From Achromobacter sp. AONIH1 (GTDB lineage: Bacteria; Pseudomonadota; Gammaproteobacteria; Burkholderiales; Burkholderiaceae_B): a stretch of 64,000 nt of DNA. Made by a program: the position numbers and the translations under genes. Positions within the stretch are counted from its first letter, which is position 1; every line of letters begins with the position of its first letter. Of this stretch, positions 8,289 through 17,008 are shown in pieces. Below the pieces are notes generated by a model, which made no database searches, had not been told where the DNA came from, and saw nothing but the letters and a program-made list of their open reading frames with translations. The stretch spans positions 5,766,001 through 5,830,000 of the forward strand of contig NZ_CP026124.1 in NCBI RefSeq assembly GCF_002902905.1, in the 5' to 3' direction.

Positions 8289-8365
8289 TGGCGCGCCCGG
8301 CAGGATTCGAACCTACGACCCCCTGGTTCGTAGCCAGGTACTCTATCCAGCTGAGCTACGGGCGC
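8289..8365 (-). tRNA. tRNA-Arg(ACG), copy 3
   Basis: 77 nt with encoded CCA, identical to copies 1 and 2. No strong hairpin terminator is seen behind it before copy 2; only a short GCTCTTtttcAAGAGC hairpin touches its 3' flank, so it may be read through into copy 2. Confidence 0.97.
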
Positions 8366-8384
8366 GTTTCAAAGCAAGCCTTGA

Positions 8385-8413
8385 ATAATAGCGTTGTTTC
8401 GGAAACTGCGCAA
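8385..8413 (-). promoter_or_regulatory. Promoter of tRNA-Arg copy 3
   Basis: Minus-strand TTGCGC (8408-8413) and TATTAT (8385-8390) with a 17-base spacer, 20 bases before the tRNA 5' end. Confidence 0.7.
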
Positions 8414-8635
8414 GTCGACTGGTGCCGCCGCACAATGTCATGACGCAGGAACGGCGACCTGCACAGCCGCGCAGACAGGTTCGTACAAGCGCTCCGCGCA
8501 TGCCTCGCACATGCCACGCAGATTTCGATCTACTCACTGGCGCATGTGGAATGATCCCTTGGCAACGGCATCAACCCCAGGCATGCGCGGCACACGCGAA
8601 CCACAGGCCGGACAAGCAAGCGCCGCCTGAAAAAG

Positions 8636-8671
8636 AAAAACCCGCAACAGCTTGCACTGTTGCGGGTTTTT
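8636..8671 (-). terminator. Terminator of tRNA-Ser
   Basis: A perfect 15-bp inverted repeat (AAAAACCCGCAACAG and its complement) around a 6-base loop, with five T residues closing the minus-strand copy. A textbook rho-independent terminator, 37 bases past the tRNA. Confidence 0.92.
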
Positions 8672-8707
8672 GTCTTCGATCCAGTCAGACTGGACCGAAG
8701 AGGCGTC

Positions 8708-8800
8708 TGGCGGAGACGGAGGGATTCGAACCCTCGATGCAGTTTTTAGCCACATACTCCCTTAGCAGGGGAGCCCCTTCAGCCTCTCGGGCACGTCTCC
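8708..8800 (-). tRNA. tRNA-Ser(GCT)
   Basis: 93 nt with encoded CCA and the long variable arm of serine tRNAs. The acceptor stem is GGAGACG/CGTCTCC and the anticodon loop CTGCTAA gives anticodon GCT (AGC/AGU codons). A -10-like TAGAAT lies at 8813-8818 on the minus strand. Confidence 0.96.
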
Positions 8801-8889
8801 GAAGAGAACGAGATTCTAGCACGACTTTTTTGGGCCTTGCCCGGAATCGGGTACGAATCACAAAAAAATTTGCGCCGGATCCTTGTTCC

Positions 8890-10155
8890 TCAGGCCTTGG
8901 CGGCGGGCGCCTGGTCCAGGCCGAAGGCCTTGTGCAGCGCGCGCACGCCCAGTTCCATGTACTTGTCGTCGATGATCACCGAGGTCTTGATCTCGCTGGT
9001 GCTGATCATCTGGATGTTGATGCCCTCTTGCGACAGGGTCTGGAACATCAGGCTGGCCACGCCGACGTGCGAGCGCATGCCGATGCCGACGATGGAGACC
9101 TTGGCGACCTTCTCGTCGGTGGACAGCTCGCGGGCGCCCACGGCCGGGATGACCTCGCGCTTGAGCAGGTCCACGGCGCGCGCGAACTCGTTGCGGTTCA
9201 CGGTGAACGAGAAGTCGGTCGTGCCGGCCACGGACTGGTTCTGCACGATCATGTCGACGTCGATGTTGGCGGCGGCGACCGGACCCAGGATGGAGAAGGC
9301 GATGCCGGGCTTGTCCGGCACGCCCAGCAAGGTGATCTTGGCTTCGTCGCGGCTGAAGGCGATGCCGGAGACAACGGCGGCTTCCATTTTTTCGTCTTCC
9401 TCAAAAGTAATCAGCGTGCCCGAATGCATTTCTTCTTCGAGCGGGATGAGCGGGTCGGTCAGCGAGGACAGCACCCGCGTCGGCACACGGTATTTGCCGG
9501 CGAATTCGACCGAGCGGATCTGCAGGACCTTGGAGCCCAGCGAGGCCATCTCGAGCATTTCCTCGAACGACACGACCGCCATGCGGCGCGCTTCGGGCAC
9601 GACGCGCGGGTCGGTCGTGTAGACGCCGTCGACGTCGGTGTAGATCAGGCATTCATCGGCCTTGATCGCCGCCGCCACGGCCACGGCCGAGGTATCGGAA
9701 CCGCCGCGGCCCAGCGTGGTGATGTGGCCGTCGGCGTCCACGCCCTGGAAGCCCGTCACGATGACCACGCGGCCGGCGTCAAGGTCGGCGCGGATGCGCG
9801 CGTCGTCGATCGAGGTGATGCGGGCCTTGGTGTAGGACGAGTCGGTGCGCACGGGCACCTGCCAGCCGGCGTAGCTGCGCGCGGCCACGCCTTCGGCCTG
9901 CAGCGCGATGGCCAGCAGGCCGCTGCTGGCCTGCTCGCCGGTGGCGGCGATCATGTCGAGCTCGCGGCCGTCCGGCACGGGCGAAATCTCGCGCGCCAGA
10001 CCGAGCAGGCGATTGGTCTCGCCCGCCATGGCCGACGGCACCACGACAACCTGGTGGCCTGCGGCGTGCCACTTCGCGACGCGACGCGCCACATTCCTGA
10101 TGCGCTCGACCGAGCCCATCGAAGTACCGCCATATTTGTGAACGATGAGGGACAT
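8890..10155 (-). CDS. lysC: Aspartate kinase
   Basis: 421 residues, the normal length of the monofunctional enzyme. The N-terminal kinase domain opens with the signature HKYGGTSMGSVERI and includes GFQGVDADGHITTLGRGGSDTSA. Two ACT domains follow (from about residue 265; KITLLGVPDKPGIAFSILGP and KVSIVGIGMRSHVGVASLMF), the site of feedback inhibition by lysine and/or threonine. It phosphorylates aspartate as the first step to lysine, threonine and methionine. The start at MSLIVHKYGG is chosen over a longer frame to 10221 because the family begins here. Upstream neighbour tilS points the same way. Confidence 0.96.
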   Translation of the reverse strand: MSLIVHKYGGTSMGSVERIRNVARRVAKWHAAGHQVVVVPSAMAGETNRLLGLAREISPVPDGRELDMIAATGEQASSGLLAIALQAEGVAARSYAGWQVPVRTDSSYTKARITSIDDARIRADLDAGRVVIVTGFQGVDADGHITTLGRGGSDTSAVAVAAAIKADECLIYTDVDGVYTTDPRVVPEARRMAVVSFEEMLEMASLGSKVLQIRSVEFAGKYRVPTRVLSSLTDPLIPLEEEMHSGTLITFEEDEKMEAAVVSGIAFSRDEAKITLLGVPDKPGIAFSILGPVAAANIDVDMIVQNQSVAGTTDFSFTVNRNEFARAVDLLKREVIPAVGARELSTDEKVAKVSIVGIGMRSHVGVASLMFQTLSQEGINIQMISTSEIKTSVIIDDKYMELGVRALHKAFGLDQAPAAKA

Positions 10156-10322
10156 CTCGTACTCTGGCTGGGAACCCGCCCCAAGTATGTTGACGGGCAA
10201 AACCTCATATTCTAGCGCCACGGTGAAAATTTGCGCAGCCTGGGGCTTCCCCTCGGGTTTACCCGCAACACCGCCCTGCCCGCCCCGGAGACAGCGGCGT
10301 TCCAGCCAGGCCCGACCTGGAT

Positions 10323-11384
10323 TCAGCGACGCTCCAGCCAGACCCGGCCACGGTGGCAGCGGATCGCATGGCCGGCCTGCTCGACGCGCAGCTGGCGGTC
10401 ATGGCCCAGGCTGTGCAGGCCGCGCAGCTGGCGCAGCAGGTCGCGCATGCGCGCTTCCGAAGGCATGCGCGCGCCATTGGCGTCCAGCCACCAGCGCAAC
10501 ACCTGCGCCTGCCGCGCCGGCGACAGATCGCGCCACGCGCGCAGCGAAAAGCTGGCGCCGTCCGGGCCCGGCTCCAGCGCGGCGAAATCCTCGCGCGCCA
10601 CTTCGTCCAGGATCGACGCGGCCTCGGCCATGTGGCGCGCATGCCGCGCCACGATGCCGCGCCAGCCGGGCCAGCGCGCGTCCAGCGCCGGCGCCAGCAA
10701 CTCGCGCAGCGCCGCGCGGGTGTAATGGGGATCGGAATTGGTCGGGTCCTGCACCGCGCGCCAGCCGGTGGCCGCCTCGAAGGCGGCGCAGGCTCGCAGG
10801 ATGTCATCGCGGTCCTGGTCCAGCCAGGGCCGCAGGTAGTCCACCTCGTCACGGCGCGACAGCGGCGCCATGGCGGCCATGCCCGCCAGCCCGGTGCCGC
10901 GCAACAGGCGCAGCAGCACGGTCTCGGCCTGATCGCCCCGGTGATGCGCCAGCAGCACCAGCGGCGCGCCGTGTTCGCGGGCCAGCCCGGCCAGCGCGCG
11001 GTAGCGCGCATCGCGCGCCGCCGCCTCGATGCCCTTGCCGGCGCCTTCGGCCACGGTCACGCGCGCCTCGTGCGCCGGCAGGCCCAGCAGCCGGGCCAGC
11101 GCCAGTGTCTGTTCACTCCAGGCATCGGCGGCGTCCTGCAAGCCGTGATGCACGTGGAACAGCAGCAGGTCGATGCCCTGCTCCCGGGCGATGGCGGCCG
11201 CATGCAGCGCCAGCATGGCCGAATCGGCGCCGCCGCTGACGGCCACGGCCATGCGCTGCGGGCGCGCGGGCAGGCCGGCCAGCGCCTGTCGCAGCGCCTC
11301 GGCCAGGGCCGGGGAAAGCACATGGGGATGGCAACCAGCCGGCGCGCCCGAGGGCATGGCGTCGGGCGCGGTCGGCGTGTTCAT
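10323..11384 (-). CDS. tilS: tRNA(Ile)-lysidine synthase
   Basis: 353 residues from the ATG at 11384; the frame extends to 11726 but overlaps accA and is not coding there. The PP-loop SGGADS (residues 50-55) binds ATP; HVHHGLQ and GKGIEAAARDARY are TilS hallmarks, and the C-terminal part carries the TilS substrate-binding region. The enzyme ligates lysine to C34 of the AUA-reading tRNA-Ile and is essential. It follows accA on the same strand with a 62-base gap, an order common in Bordetella relatives. Confidence 0.93.
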   Translation of the reverse strand: MNTPTAPDAMPSGAPAGCHPHVLSPALAEALRQALAGLPARPQRMAVAVSGGADSAMLALHAAAIAREQGIDLLLFHVHHGLQDAADAWSEQTLALARLLGLPAHEARVTVAEGAGKGIEAAARDARYRALAGLAREHGAPLVLLAHHRGDQAETVLLRLLRGTGLAGMAAMAPLSRRDEVDYLRPWLDQDRDDILRACAAFEAATGWRAVQDPTNSDPHYTRAALRELLAPALDARWPGWRGIVARHARHMAEAASILDEVAREDFAALEPGPDGASFSLRAWRDLSPARQAQVLRWWLDANGARMPSEARMRDLLRQLRGLHSLGHDRQLRVEQAGHAIRCHRGRVWLERR

Positions 11385-11446
11385 GGCGGAACGGGGCGCG
11401 TGGACCTCGGCCGCGGCGCCGGCGACAAGGCCGGCGCCCGCGCGGA

Positions 11447-12412
11447 TCAGGCGCGCACTTCCTGGAAGGCGCCGTAGGACAGCAGGCGCTGGATGCGCTG
11501 CTCCACGAGCTGCTCGGGCGTCATGCCCTGCAGCTGGCGCAGGGCGTCGCCCAGCGCGCGGCGCAGCAGGCGGGCCATGACGCGGGGGTCGCGGTGCGCG
11601 CCGCCCACGGGTTCGTTGACGACGCGATCGACCAGGCCCAGGTCCTTCAGGCGCGGGGCGATGATGGCCAGCGCCTCGGCGGCCTCGGGTGCCTTGTCGG
11701 CGCTGCGCCACAGGATGGACGCGCAACCTTCGGGCGAGATCACCGCGTAGGTGGCGTATTGCAGCATCAGCACGGCGTTGCCCACGGCGATCGCCAGCGC
11801 GCCGCCGGAGCCGCCCTCGCCGATGATGGTCACGATGACCGGCACTTTCAGCTCGGCCATGGCGTACAGATTGTGGCCGATGGCCTCGGACTGGCCGCGC
11901 TCTTCGGCGCCGATGCCGGGATAGGCGCCGGGCGTGTCCACGAAGGTGAACACGGGCAGGTTGAATTTCTCGGCCAGGCGCATCAGGCGCAACGCCTTGC
12001 GATAGCCCTCGGGCCGGGGCATGCCGAAGTTGCGCGCGGCGCGTTCCTTGGTGTCGCGGCCCTTCTGGTGGCCGATGACCATGCAGGGCATGCCGTTGAA
12101 GCGGGCCAGGCCGCCGATGATGGACTGGTCGTCGGCGTACATGCGGTCGCCGTGCAGCTCATGGAAGTCGGTGAAAATCTCGCGCACGTAGTCCAGCGTG
12201 TAGGGACGCTGGGGATGGCGCGCCACCAGCGCCGTCTGCCACGGCGTCAGCTTGGCGTAGATCTCCTTGGCCAGCGTCTGGCTTTTCTGCTGCAGACGTC
12301 CGATTTCATCGGAGATGTCCACGGCGGAATCGGCCTGCACGTAGCGCAGCTGCTCGATCTTGTTCTCAAGCTCGGCGAGCGGTTGTTCGAATTCCAGGAA
12401 AGTATTGCGCAT
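11447..12412 (-). CDS. accA: Acetyl-CoA carboxylase carboxyltransferase subunit alpha
   Basis: 321 residues, normal for AccA. It starts [20 protein letters not shown], as the family does, and contains [20 protein letters not shown] and [18 protein letters not shown] of the crotonase-like carboxyltransferase fold. With AccD it transfers the carboxyl group from carboxy-biotin to acetyl-CoA to make malonyl-CoA, the first step of fatty acid synthesis. The partner accD is not in this window. Confidence 0.97.
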   Translation of the reverse strand: MRNTFLEFEQPLAELENKIEQLRYVQADSAVDISDEIGRLQQKSQTLAKEIYAKLTPWQTALVARHPQRPYTLDYVREIFTDFHELHGDRMYADDQSIIGGLARFNGMPCMVIGHQKGRDTKERAARNFGMPRPEGYRKALRLMRLAEKFNLPVFTFVDTPGAYPGIGAEERGQSEAIGHNLYAMAELKVPVIVTIIGEGGSGGALAIAVGNAVLMLQYATYAVISPEGCASILWRSADKAPEAAEALAIIAPRLKDLGLVDRVVNEPVGGAHRDPRVMARLLRRALGDALRQLQGMTPEQLVEQRIQRLLSYGAFQEVRA

Positions 12413-12448
12413 GTAGTGTGGTTCCGTAGATGGGCGGCCTGATGAACG

Positions 12449-13093
12449 TCAGTATTGAACCGGATCCGGTTCCAGACTGCGCCACAGATACCAGGTCGCC
12501 ACGGTACGCCAGGGCTGCCACGCCAACGAGACCTCGCGGGCCTCGAAACGAGAGACGGGCTCGCCGCTGAAGTAGTGTAACGAGATTGCCTTCAGCAACC
12601 CAGGATCATCCAGTGGCAGGATATCGGGTCGCTGCAGATTGAAAATCAAAAACATCTCCGCCGTCCAGCGTCCGATGCCGCGGATCGCGACCAGCTCGGA
12701 AATGACGGCTTCGTCGTCCATGTCCGCCCAACGCTCGGGATGCACGCGGCGCTCGCCGAAATGGGCGGCCAGGTCCAGCACGTATTCGGCCTTGCGCTGC
12801 GACAGGCCGGCCTGCCGCAGGCCGTCGATGCCGACGCGCAGCACCGCCACCGGCGTGGGGCGCTTGCCAGCGGCTTCGATGAACTTGTCCCAGACTGCGT
12901 CGGCCGCCTTGGTCGACACCTGCTGCCCGATGATGGCGCGCGCCAGCGTCACGAACGGCGTGCCGCGCGAGGTCAGCCAGGCGTCCGGGTGCTGCGGGAT
13001 GATTTTCTTCAGGATGCGGTCGCGGCGCATCAGGTGCGCGACGGCGGCTTCCCAATAGTCGGGCTTGGGAATCGGGGTATCTGCGGTGGACAT
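12449..13093 (-). CDS. DNA-3-methyladenine glycosylase (AlkA-type HhH-GPD)
   Basis: 214 residues. The helix-hairpin-helix LVAIRGIGRWTAEMFLIF and the catalytic Asp in DILPLDDPGL define an HhH-GPD glycosylase of the AlkA/MagIII group. It cuts alkylated purines from DNA for base-excision repair. The N-terminal AlkA domain of the E. coli enzyme is absent, as in the short form found in many betaproteobacteria. It sits between cysS and accA on the same strand with small gaps. Confidence 0.9.
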   Translation of the reverse strand: MSTADTPIPKPDYWEAAVAHLMRRDRILKKIIPQHPDAWLTSRGTPFVTLARAIIGQQVSTKAADAVWDKFIEAAGKRPTPVAVLRVGIDGLRQAGLSQRKAEYVLDLAAHFGERRVHPERWADMDDEAVISELVAIRGIGRWTAEMFLIFNLQRPDILPLDDPGLLKAISLHYFSGEPVSRFEAREVSLAWQPWRTVATWYLWRSLEPDPVQY

Positions 13094-13117
13094 GTCGGGC
13101 TTATTCCTGCCGGCTCA

Positions 13118-14572
13118 TCAGGCCCGGCGCCACTGCGTCACGCCGCCGGGCTTGTCGTCGAGCTCGATCCCGGCATCGCGCAGCTCGGCGCGGATACGGT
13201 CGGCTTCGGCGAAGTCGCGCGCGGCCTTGGCGGCGGCGCGGGCGTCGATGCGGGCCTGGATGGCCTCGGCGTCCAGCGCCGGGCGGCCGCCCTGCTCCAT
13301 GCCCACGGCCGAATAGCGGGTGGGCGACTGGAAATAGGCGGCCGGTTCCTGCTGCAGCAGGCCCAGCAGGTCGCCCAGCGCTTTCAGCTGGCCGGCGCTG
13401 CGGGCGCTCTTGGTCCGGTTGGCCTCGGAGGCCAGCTCGAACAGCGCCGCGACGGCGCCCGAGCTGTTGAAATCGTCGTCCATCGCGGCCTTGAATGCCT
13501 GGGCCTGCGGCTCGTTCCAGTCCACGCCCTGGCCGTCGGCGGGCACGTTCTGCAACGCCTGGTACAGCCGGTCCAGCGCGTTCTGCGCGTCGACCAGGTT
13601 GTCGGGCGTGTAGTTCTGCGGGCTGCGGTAGTGGTTGCGCACGATGAAGAAACGCACCATTTCGGCCTCGCGCGGATTGACGCGATAGCCGGCCTGGTCG
13701 GCGGGCGCGTCGTCCAGCGCGATGGTCTGGCGGATGGTGCGGAAATTGCCCAGCGACTTGGACATCTTGTCCGAGTCCACCATCAGCGGGCCGCAGTGCA
13801 TCCAGACGTTGGCCAGCACGCCGCCGAAAGCGCCCTCGGTCTGGGCGATCTCGTTCTCGTGGTGGGGGAACTTCAGGTCGGGACCGCCGCCGTGGATATC
13901 CAGCGGCAGGCCCAGCAAGGATTTGCTCATGGCCGAGCACTCGATGTGCCAACCCGGACGCCCAAGGCCGTAGGGCGACTCCCACTTGGTGTCCTCGGGC
14001 TCCTCGGACTTGGCCGATTTCCAGAGCACGAAATCCAGCGGATCGCGCTTGGCCGAGCCGACCGCCACGCGCTCGCCGGCGCGCAGGTCGTCCAGCGACT
14101 TGCCCGACAGCTTGCCGTAGCCCTCGAAGCCGCGCACGGCGTAGTTCACGTCGCCGTCATCGGCCTGGTAGGCCAGGCCCTTCTGTTCGAGCTTGCCGAT
14201 GATGTCCAGCATGTCGCCGACATACTGCGTGGCGCGCGGCTCGCGGTCGGGCTTCTGCACGCCCAGCGCCCGCTCGTCGGCGTGCATGGCGTCGATGTAG
14301 AACTCGGTGACCTCGCCGATGCGGCGGCCGGTTTCCACGGCGCGGCGGATGATCTTGTCTTCGATATCGGTGATGTTGCGCACGTAGTCGACCGCCAGGC
14401 CGCTGGCGCGCAGCCAGCGCTGCACCACGTCGAAGGAGACCAGCATGCGGGCATGGCCCAGGTGGCAGAAGTCGTACACGGTCATGCCGCACACGTACAT
14501 GCGCACCTGGCCGGCCTGGGCCGGTTTGAACGGTTCTTTGGTACGCGATAACGTGTTGTAGATTTGCAGCAT
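13118..14572 (-). CDS. cysS: Cysteinyl-tRNA synthetase
   Basis: 484 residues from [15 protein letters not shown], the conserved start. Class I motifs are HLGH (residues 37-40, the HIGH box) and KMSKSLGN; C28 in YVCGMTVYD and the later [10 protein letters not shown] supply the zinc site for cysteine selection. It charges tRNA-Cys in the cytoplasm. The open frame to 14767 continues upstream without conservation. Confidence 0.97.
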   Translation of the reverse strand: MLQIYNTLSRTKEPFKPAQAGQVRMYVCGMTVYDFCHLGHARMLVSFDVVQRWLRASGLAVDYVRNITDIEDKIIRRAVETGRRIGEVTEFYIDAMHADERALGVQKPDREPRATQYVGDMLDIIGKLEQKGLAYQADDGDVNYAVRGFEGYGKLSGKSLDDLRAGERVAVGSAKRDPLDFVLWKSAKSEEPEDTKWESPYGLGRPGWHIECSAMSKSLLGLPLDIHGGGPDLKFPHHENEIAQTEGAFGGVLANVWMHCGPLMVDSDKMSKSLGNFRTIRQTIALDDAPADQAGYRVNPREAEMVRFFIVRNHYRSPQNYTPDNLVDAQNALDRLYQALQNVPADGQGVDWNEPQAQAFKAAMDDDFNSSGAVAALFELASEANRTKSARSAGQLKALGDLLGLLQQEPAAYFQSPTRYSAVGMEQGGRPALDAEAIQARIDARAAAKAARDFAEADRIRAELRDAGIELDDKPGGVTQWRRA

Positions 14573-14866
14573 GGCGCTATTGGGTTCGTGTGGGTTTCCG
14601 GGATGGCCGCGAGGTCTTGCGCTCCGGCGCGGCATCCCCATATGGCACGGATACGCTCGAGAATCTCGCGCCGCAAGCCGCCGGCTCCTGCCCCGGCCTG
14701 TGCTCCAGGTCGCCGGGAGGATCATCTCCAGGGGGCTGTCCGCCATATCCGCCCGGTCTTCCGGCAAGAATCGGTTCCGGGGCTAAAATGGCGACCGACA
14801 AGTATAGCAAGCGGCCCGGCCGCGCGCGTAAGCGCGGCGGGTTCGCGACTTTTAACGGATGCCCAC

Positions 14867-15549
14867 GTGACTATCAAGCCGCGTTTCTGCGTCGCCCTGA
14901 TCGCCCTGGCCCTGGCCGGCGGATCGGCCGGTCCCTCGTTCGCCCAATCCATGTCCGGCGGCGGCGCCGCCAATCCCAACGCCAGCCGCACCACCCTGGA
15001 TCCCATCCCCCCGAAGGCGGCTGGGAAGGCCTGGCCAACGTGCTCAAGGCCGTCCAACCCGGCGTCGACACCCGCCTGACGCCGACCGCGTCGCAGGTCA
15101 CCGACCATATCGAGCGCCTGCTCAACCGTGGCGACAACGCCACCGCGCTGGACATGATCGAAAAGCGCCAGGCCGAGACCAAGGGCCAGCGCGGCACCGA
15201 CGTACAACTGATGTTCCAGCACGCGCGCGCCCTGGCCGCCCTGCACCGCACGGCGGAGGCCATCGACGTCTACACCGAGATGACCACCAGCTACCCCGAA
15301 TTGCCGGAACCCTGGAACAACCTTGCCGCTCTATATGCGGGTCGCGGTGAATTGGAAAAAGCGCAGGACGCCCTGCAAATGGCGCTGCGCGCCGATCCCG
15401 GCTACGCCGCGGCGCGCGCCAACCTGGGCGACCTGCAATTGCTGCAGGCCCTGCGCACCTACAAGCAGGCCGCCAGCGATGGCGTGCCGGGCATGCAGGA
15501 CAAGGCCCGCGAAGTCGAAACCATGTTGAAGGAAAAACAAGGCAAATGA
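14867..15549 (+). pseudogene. Secreted TPR-repeat protein, apparent one-base frameshift
   Basis: A GTG at 14867 opens a signal peptide (VTIKPRFCVALIALALAGG, cleavage after SFAQ) in one frame, which continues to DPIPP at about 15012. The natural continuation, GGWEGLANVLKAV and two TPR units ([50 protein letters not shown]), lies in the +1-shifted frame and ends at 15549. The switch falls in a run of six C at 15007-15012; seven C would restore one frame of about 228 codons. It may be a real mutation or a homopolymer sequencing error. The stop overlaps the ppi start by 4 bases. The 294 bases before it hold nothing I can name. Confidence 0.75.
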
Positions 15550-16193
15550 TGTCGAGCTATTCTCCCCTGCGCCTGCTGCGCCTGACGGCCTGCGCATTCA
15601 CGCTGGCCGCTGTCGCGCCCGCGCTCGCCAGCGCCGCGCCCGCGGCCTCCTCCACCCCCTCCACCACTGAAGGCACGAAATCCATGAGCACCAATCCCCG
15701 CGTCAAGCTGCACACCAACCAAGGCGACATCGTCATCACCCTGGACGCCGCCAAGGCGCCCAAGACGGTGGCCAATTTCCTGACCTACACCAAGGAAGGC
15801 TTCTACAACGGCACGGTGTTCCATCGCGTGATCGACGGCTTCATGGTCCAGGGCGGCGGTTTCGAGCCCGGCATGAAGCAGAAGCAGACCCACGCCCCGA
15901 TCGAGAACGAGGCCAACAACGGCCTGAAGAACGACAAGTACACGCTGGCCATGGCCCGCACCAGCGACCCGCACTCGGCCACCGCCCAGTTCTTCATCAA
16001 CGTGTCCAACAACGACTTCCTGAACTTCACCGCCCCCACGCCCAATGGCTGGGGCTATGCCGTGTTCGGCACCGTGACCGAAGGCACCGACGTGGTCGAC
16101 AAGATCAAGGGCGTGAAGACCGGCAACAAGGGCTTCCACCAGAACGTCCCGAACGAGGACGTGATCATCGAGAAGGCCGAAGTTCTTGAATAA
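15546..16193 (+). CDS. ppiB: Peptidyl-prolyl cis-trans isomerase, cyclophilin type
   Basis: 215 residues. An N-terminal signal-like segment ([20 protein letters not shown]) precedes a complete cyclophilin domain (from about residue 48), with [29 protein letters not shown] and WGYAVFGTV. It catalyses proline isomerisation during protein folding. An internal ATG at 15684 (MSTNPRVKL) would yield the standard 169-residue cytoplasmic PpiB, so a periplasmic and a cytoplasmic form are both possible. The gene overlaps the TPR gene by 4 bases and the next gene by 8. Confidence 0.92.
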   Translation: MMSSYSPLRLLRLTACAFTLAAVAPALASAAPAASSTPSTTEGTKSMSTNPRVKLHTNQGDIVITLDAAKAPKTVANFLTYTKEGFYNGTVFHRVIDGFMVQGGGFEPGMKQKQTHAPIENEANNGLKNDKYTLAMARTSDPHSATAQFFINVSNNDFLNFTAPTPNGWGYAVFGTVTEGTDVVDKIKGVKTGNKGFHQNVPNEDVIIEKAEVLE

Positions 16194-16959
16194 GATCGCC
16201 CTGACCGGCCCGGTCTGGCTGGCCTCTGATCTGCACCTGGGGCCGGCCACGCCGGCCACGTCCGAAGCCTTCCTGGCCTTTCTGCAGGCCGCGCGCGAGG
16301 AAGCGGGCGCGCTGCTGCTGCCGGGCGACATATTCGACGCCTGGATCGGCGACGACGCGATCCGCGTCGCCCCGCCCTGGCTGGCGACGGTGTTGAAGGC
16401 GCTGCGCGAGACGGCCGCCGGCATTCCGGTCTGGCTGGGGCGCGGCAACCGCGATTTCCTCATGGGCGAGGAACTGGCGGCCGCGATCGGCGCCAAGCTG
16501 CTGCCGGAACCGGCCCTGCTGGAAACGGACTACGGCACGGTGCTGCTGACCCACGGCGACGAATTCTGTACCGACGACGCCCCGTACCAGCAGTTCCGCG
16601 CCATGGTGCGCGATCCGCAGTGGCAGGCCGCCTTCCTGGCCAAGACCATTCCGGAACGCCTGGCCATGGCCCAGCAGGCGCGGGGCGAAAGCCAGGCCGC
16701 CAACCAGATGAAGTCGCAGGAAATCATGGACGTCAACCCTGGCGCCATCGAAGCCGTCTTCCGCGACACGGGCGTGAGCCTGCTGGTGCATGGCCACACG
16801 CACCGCCCGGCCCGCCACGTGCTGGAGGTCGACGGCAAGAAGCGCGAGCGCTGGGTGCTGCCCGACTGGGACTGCGACCACGCCCAGCCGCCGCGCGGCG
16901 GCTGGCTGGTGATCGATCAGGATGGCCTGACGTTCTACGACCTCGATACCGAGGACTGA
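16186..16959 (+). CDS. lpxH: UDP-2,3-diacylglucosamine diphosphatase
   Basis: 257 residues from a TTG at 16186 inside the end of ppiB. The calcineurin-like metal motifs are all there: [34 protein letters not shown] and HGHTHRP. It hydrolyses UDP-2,3-diacylglucosamine to lipid X in lipid A synthesis at the inner face of the cytoplasmic membrane. The overlap with ppiB indicates translational coupling. A residue-rich C-terminus with [14 protein letters not shown] agrees with LpxH of Burkholderiales. Confidence 0.93.
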   Translation: MNKIALTGPVWLASDLHLGPATPATSEAFLAFLQAAREEAGALLLPGDIFDAWIGDDAIRVAPPWLATVLKALRETAAGIPVWLGRGNRDFLMGEELAAAIGAKLLPEPALLETDYGTVLLTHGDEFCTDDAPYQQFRAMVRDPQWQAAFLAKTIPERLAMAQQARGESQAANQMKSQEIMDVNPGAIEAVFRDTGVSLLVHGHTHRPARHVLEVDGKKRERWVLPDWDCDHAQPPRGGWLVIDQDGLTFYDLDTED

Positions 16960-17008
16960 ACGCGCAGCCGTATCCGCCCGCGCCACGTAGTGGCGCGGGC
17001 GCCCGATC

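Larger units (their letters stand above)
8366..8707. other. Stretch without a protein gene between tRNA-Arg and tRNA-Ser
   Basis: It holds the promoter of tRNA-Arg copy 3 (8385-8413) and the terminator of tRNA-Ser (8636-8671). I see no supported coding region in the remaining 220 bases, whose open frames read through the tRNA genes. Confidence 0.7.

Noticed and set aside
7339..8413. tRNA-Arg cluster as an island insertion site
   Set aside because: No integrase, no composition change and no partial tRNA copy; DNA between copies has backbone composition.
8422..10215. Long plus-strand open frame opposite lysC
   Set aside because: Antisense shadow of a clear aspartate kinase, with no family pattern and Arg/His/Gly-rich translation.
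10156..10322. Lysine riboswitch in front of lysC
   Set aside because: The gap upstream of lysC on its strand is too short and shows none of the riboswitch stems.
12740..14551. 603-codon plus-strand open frame
   Set aside because: Shadow of alkA and cysS on the other strand; the same frame crosses the gap between the two genes.
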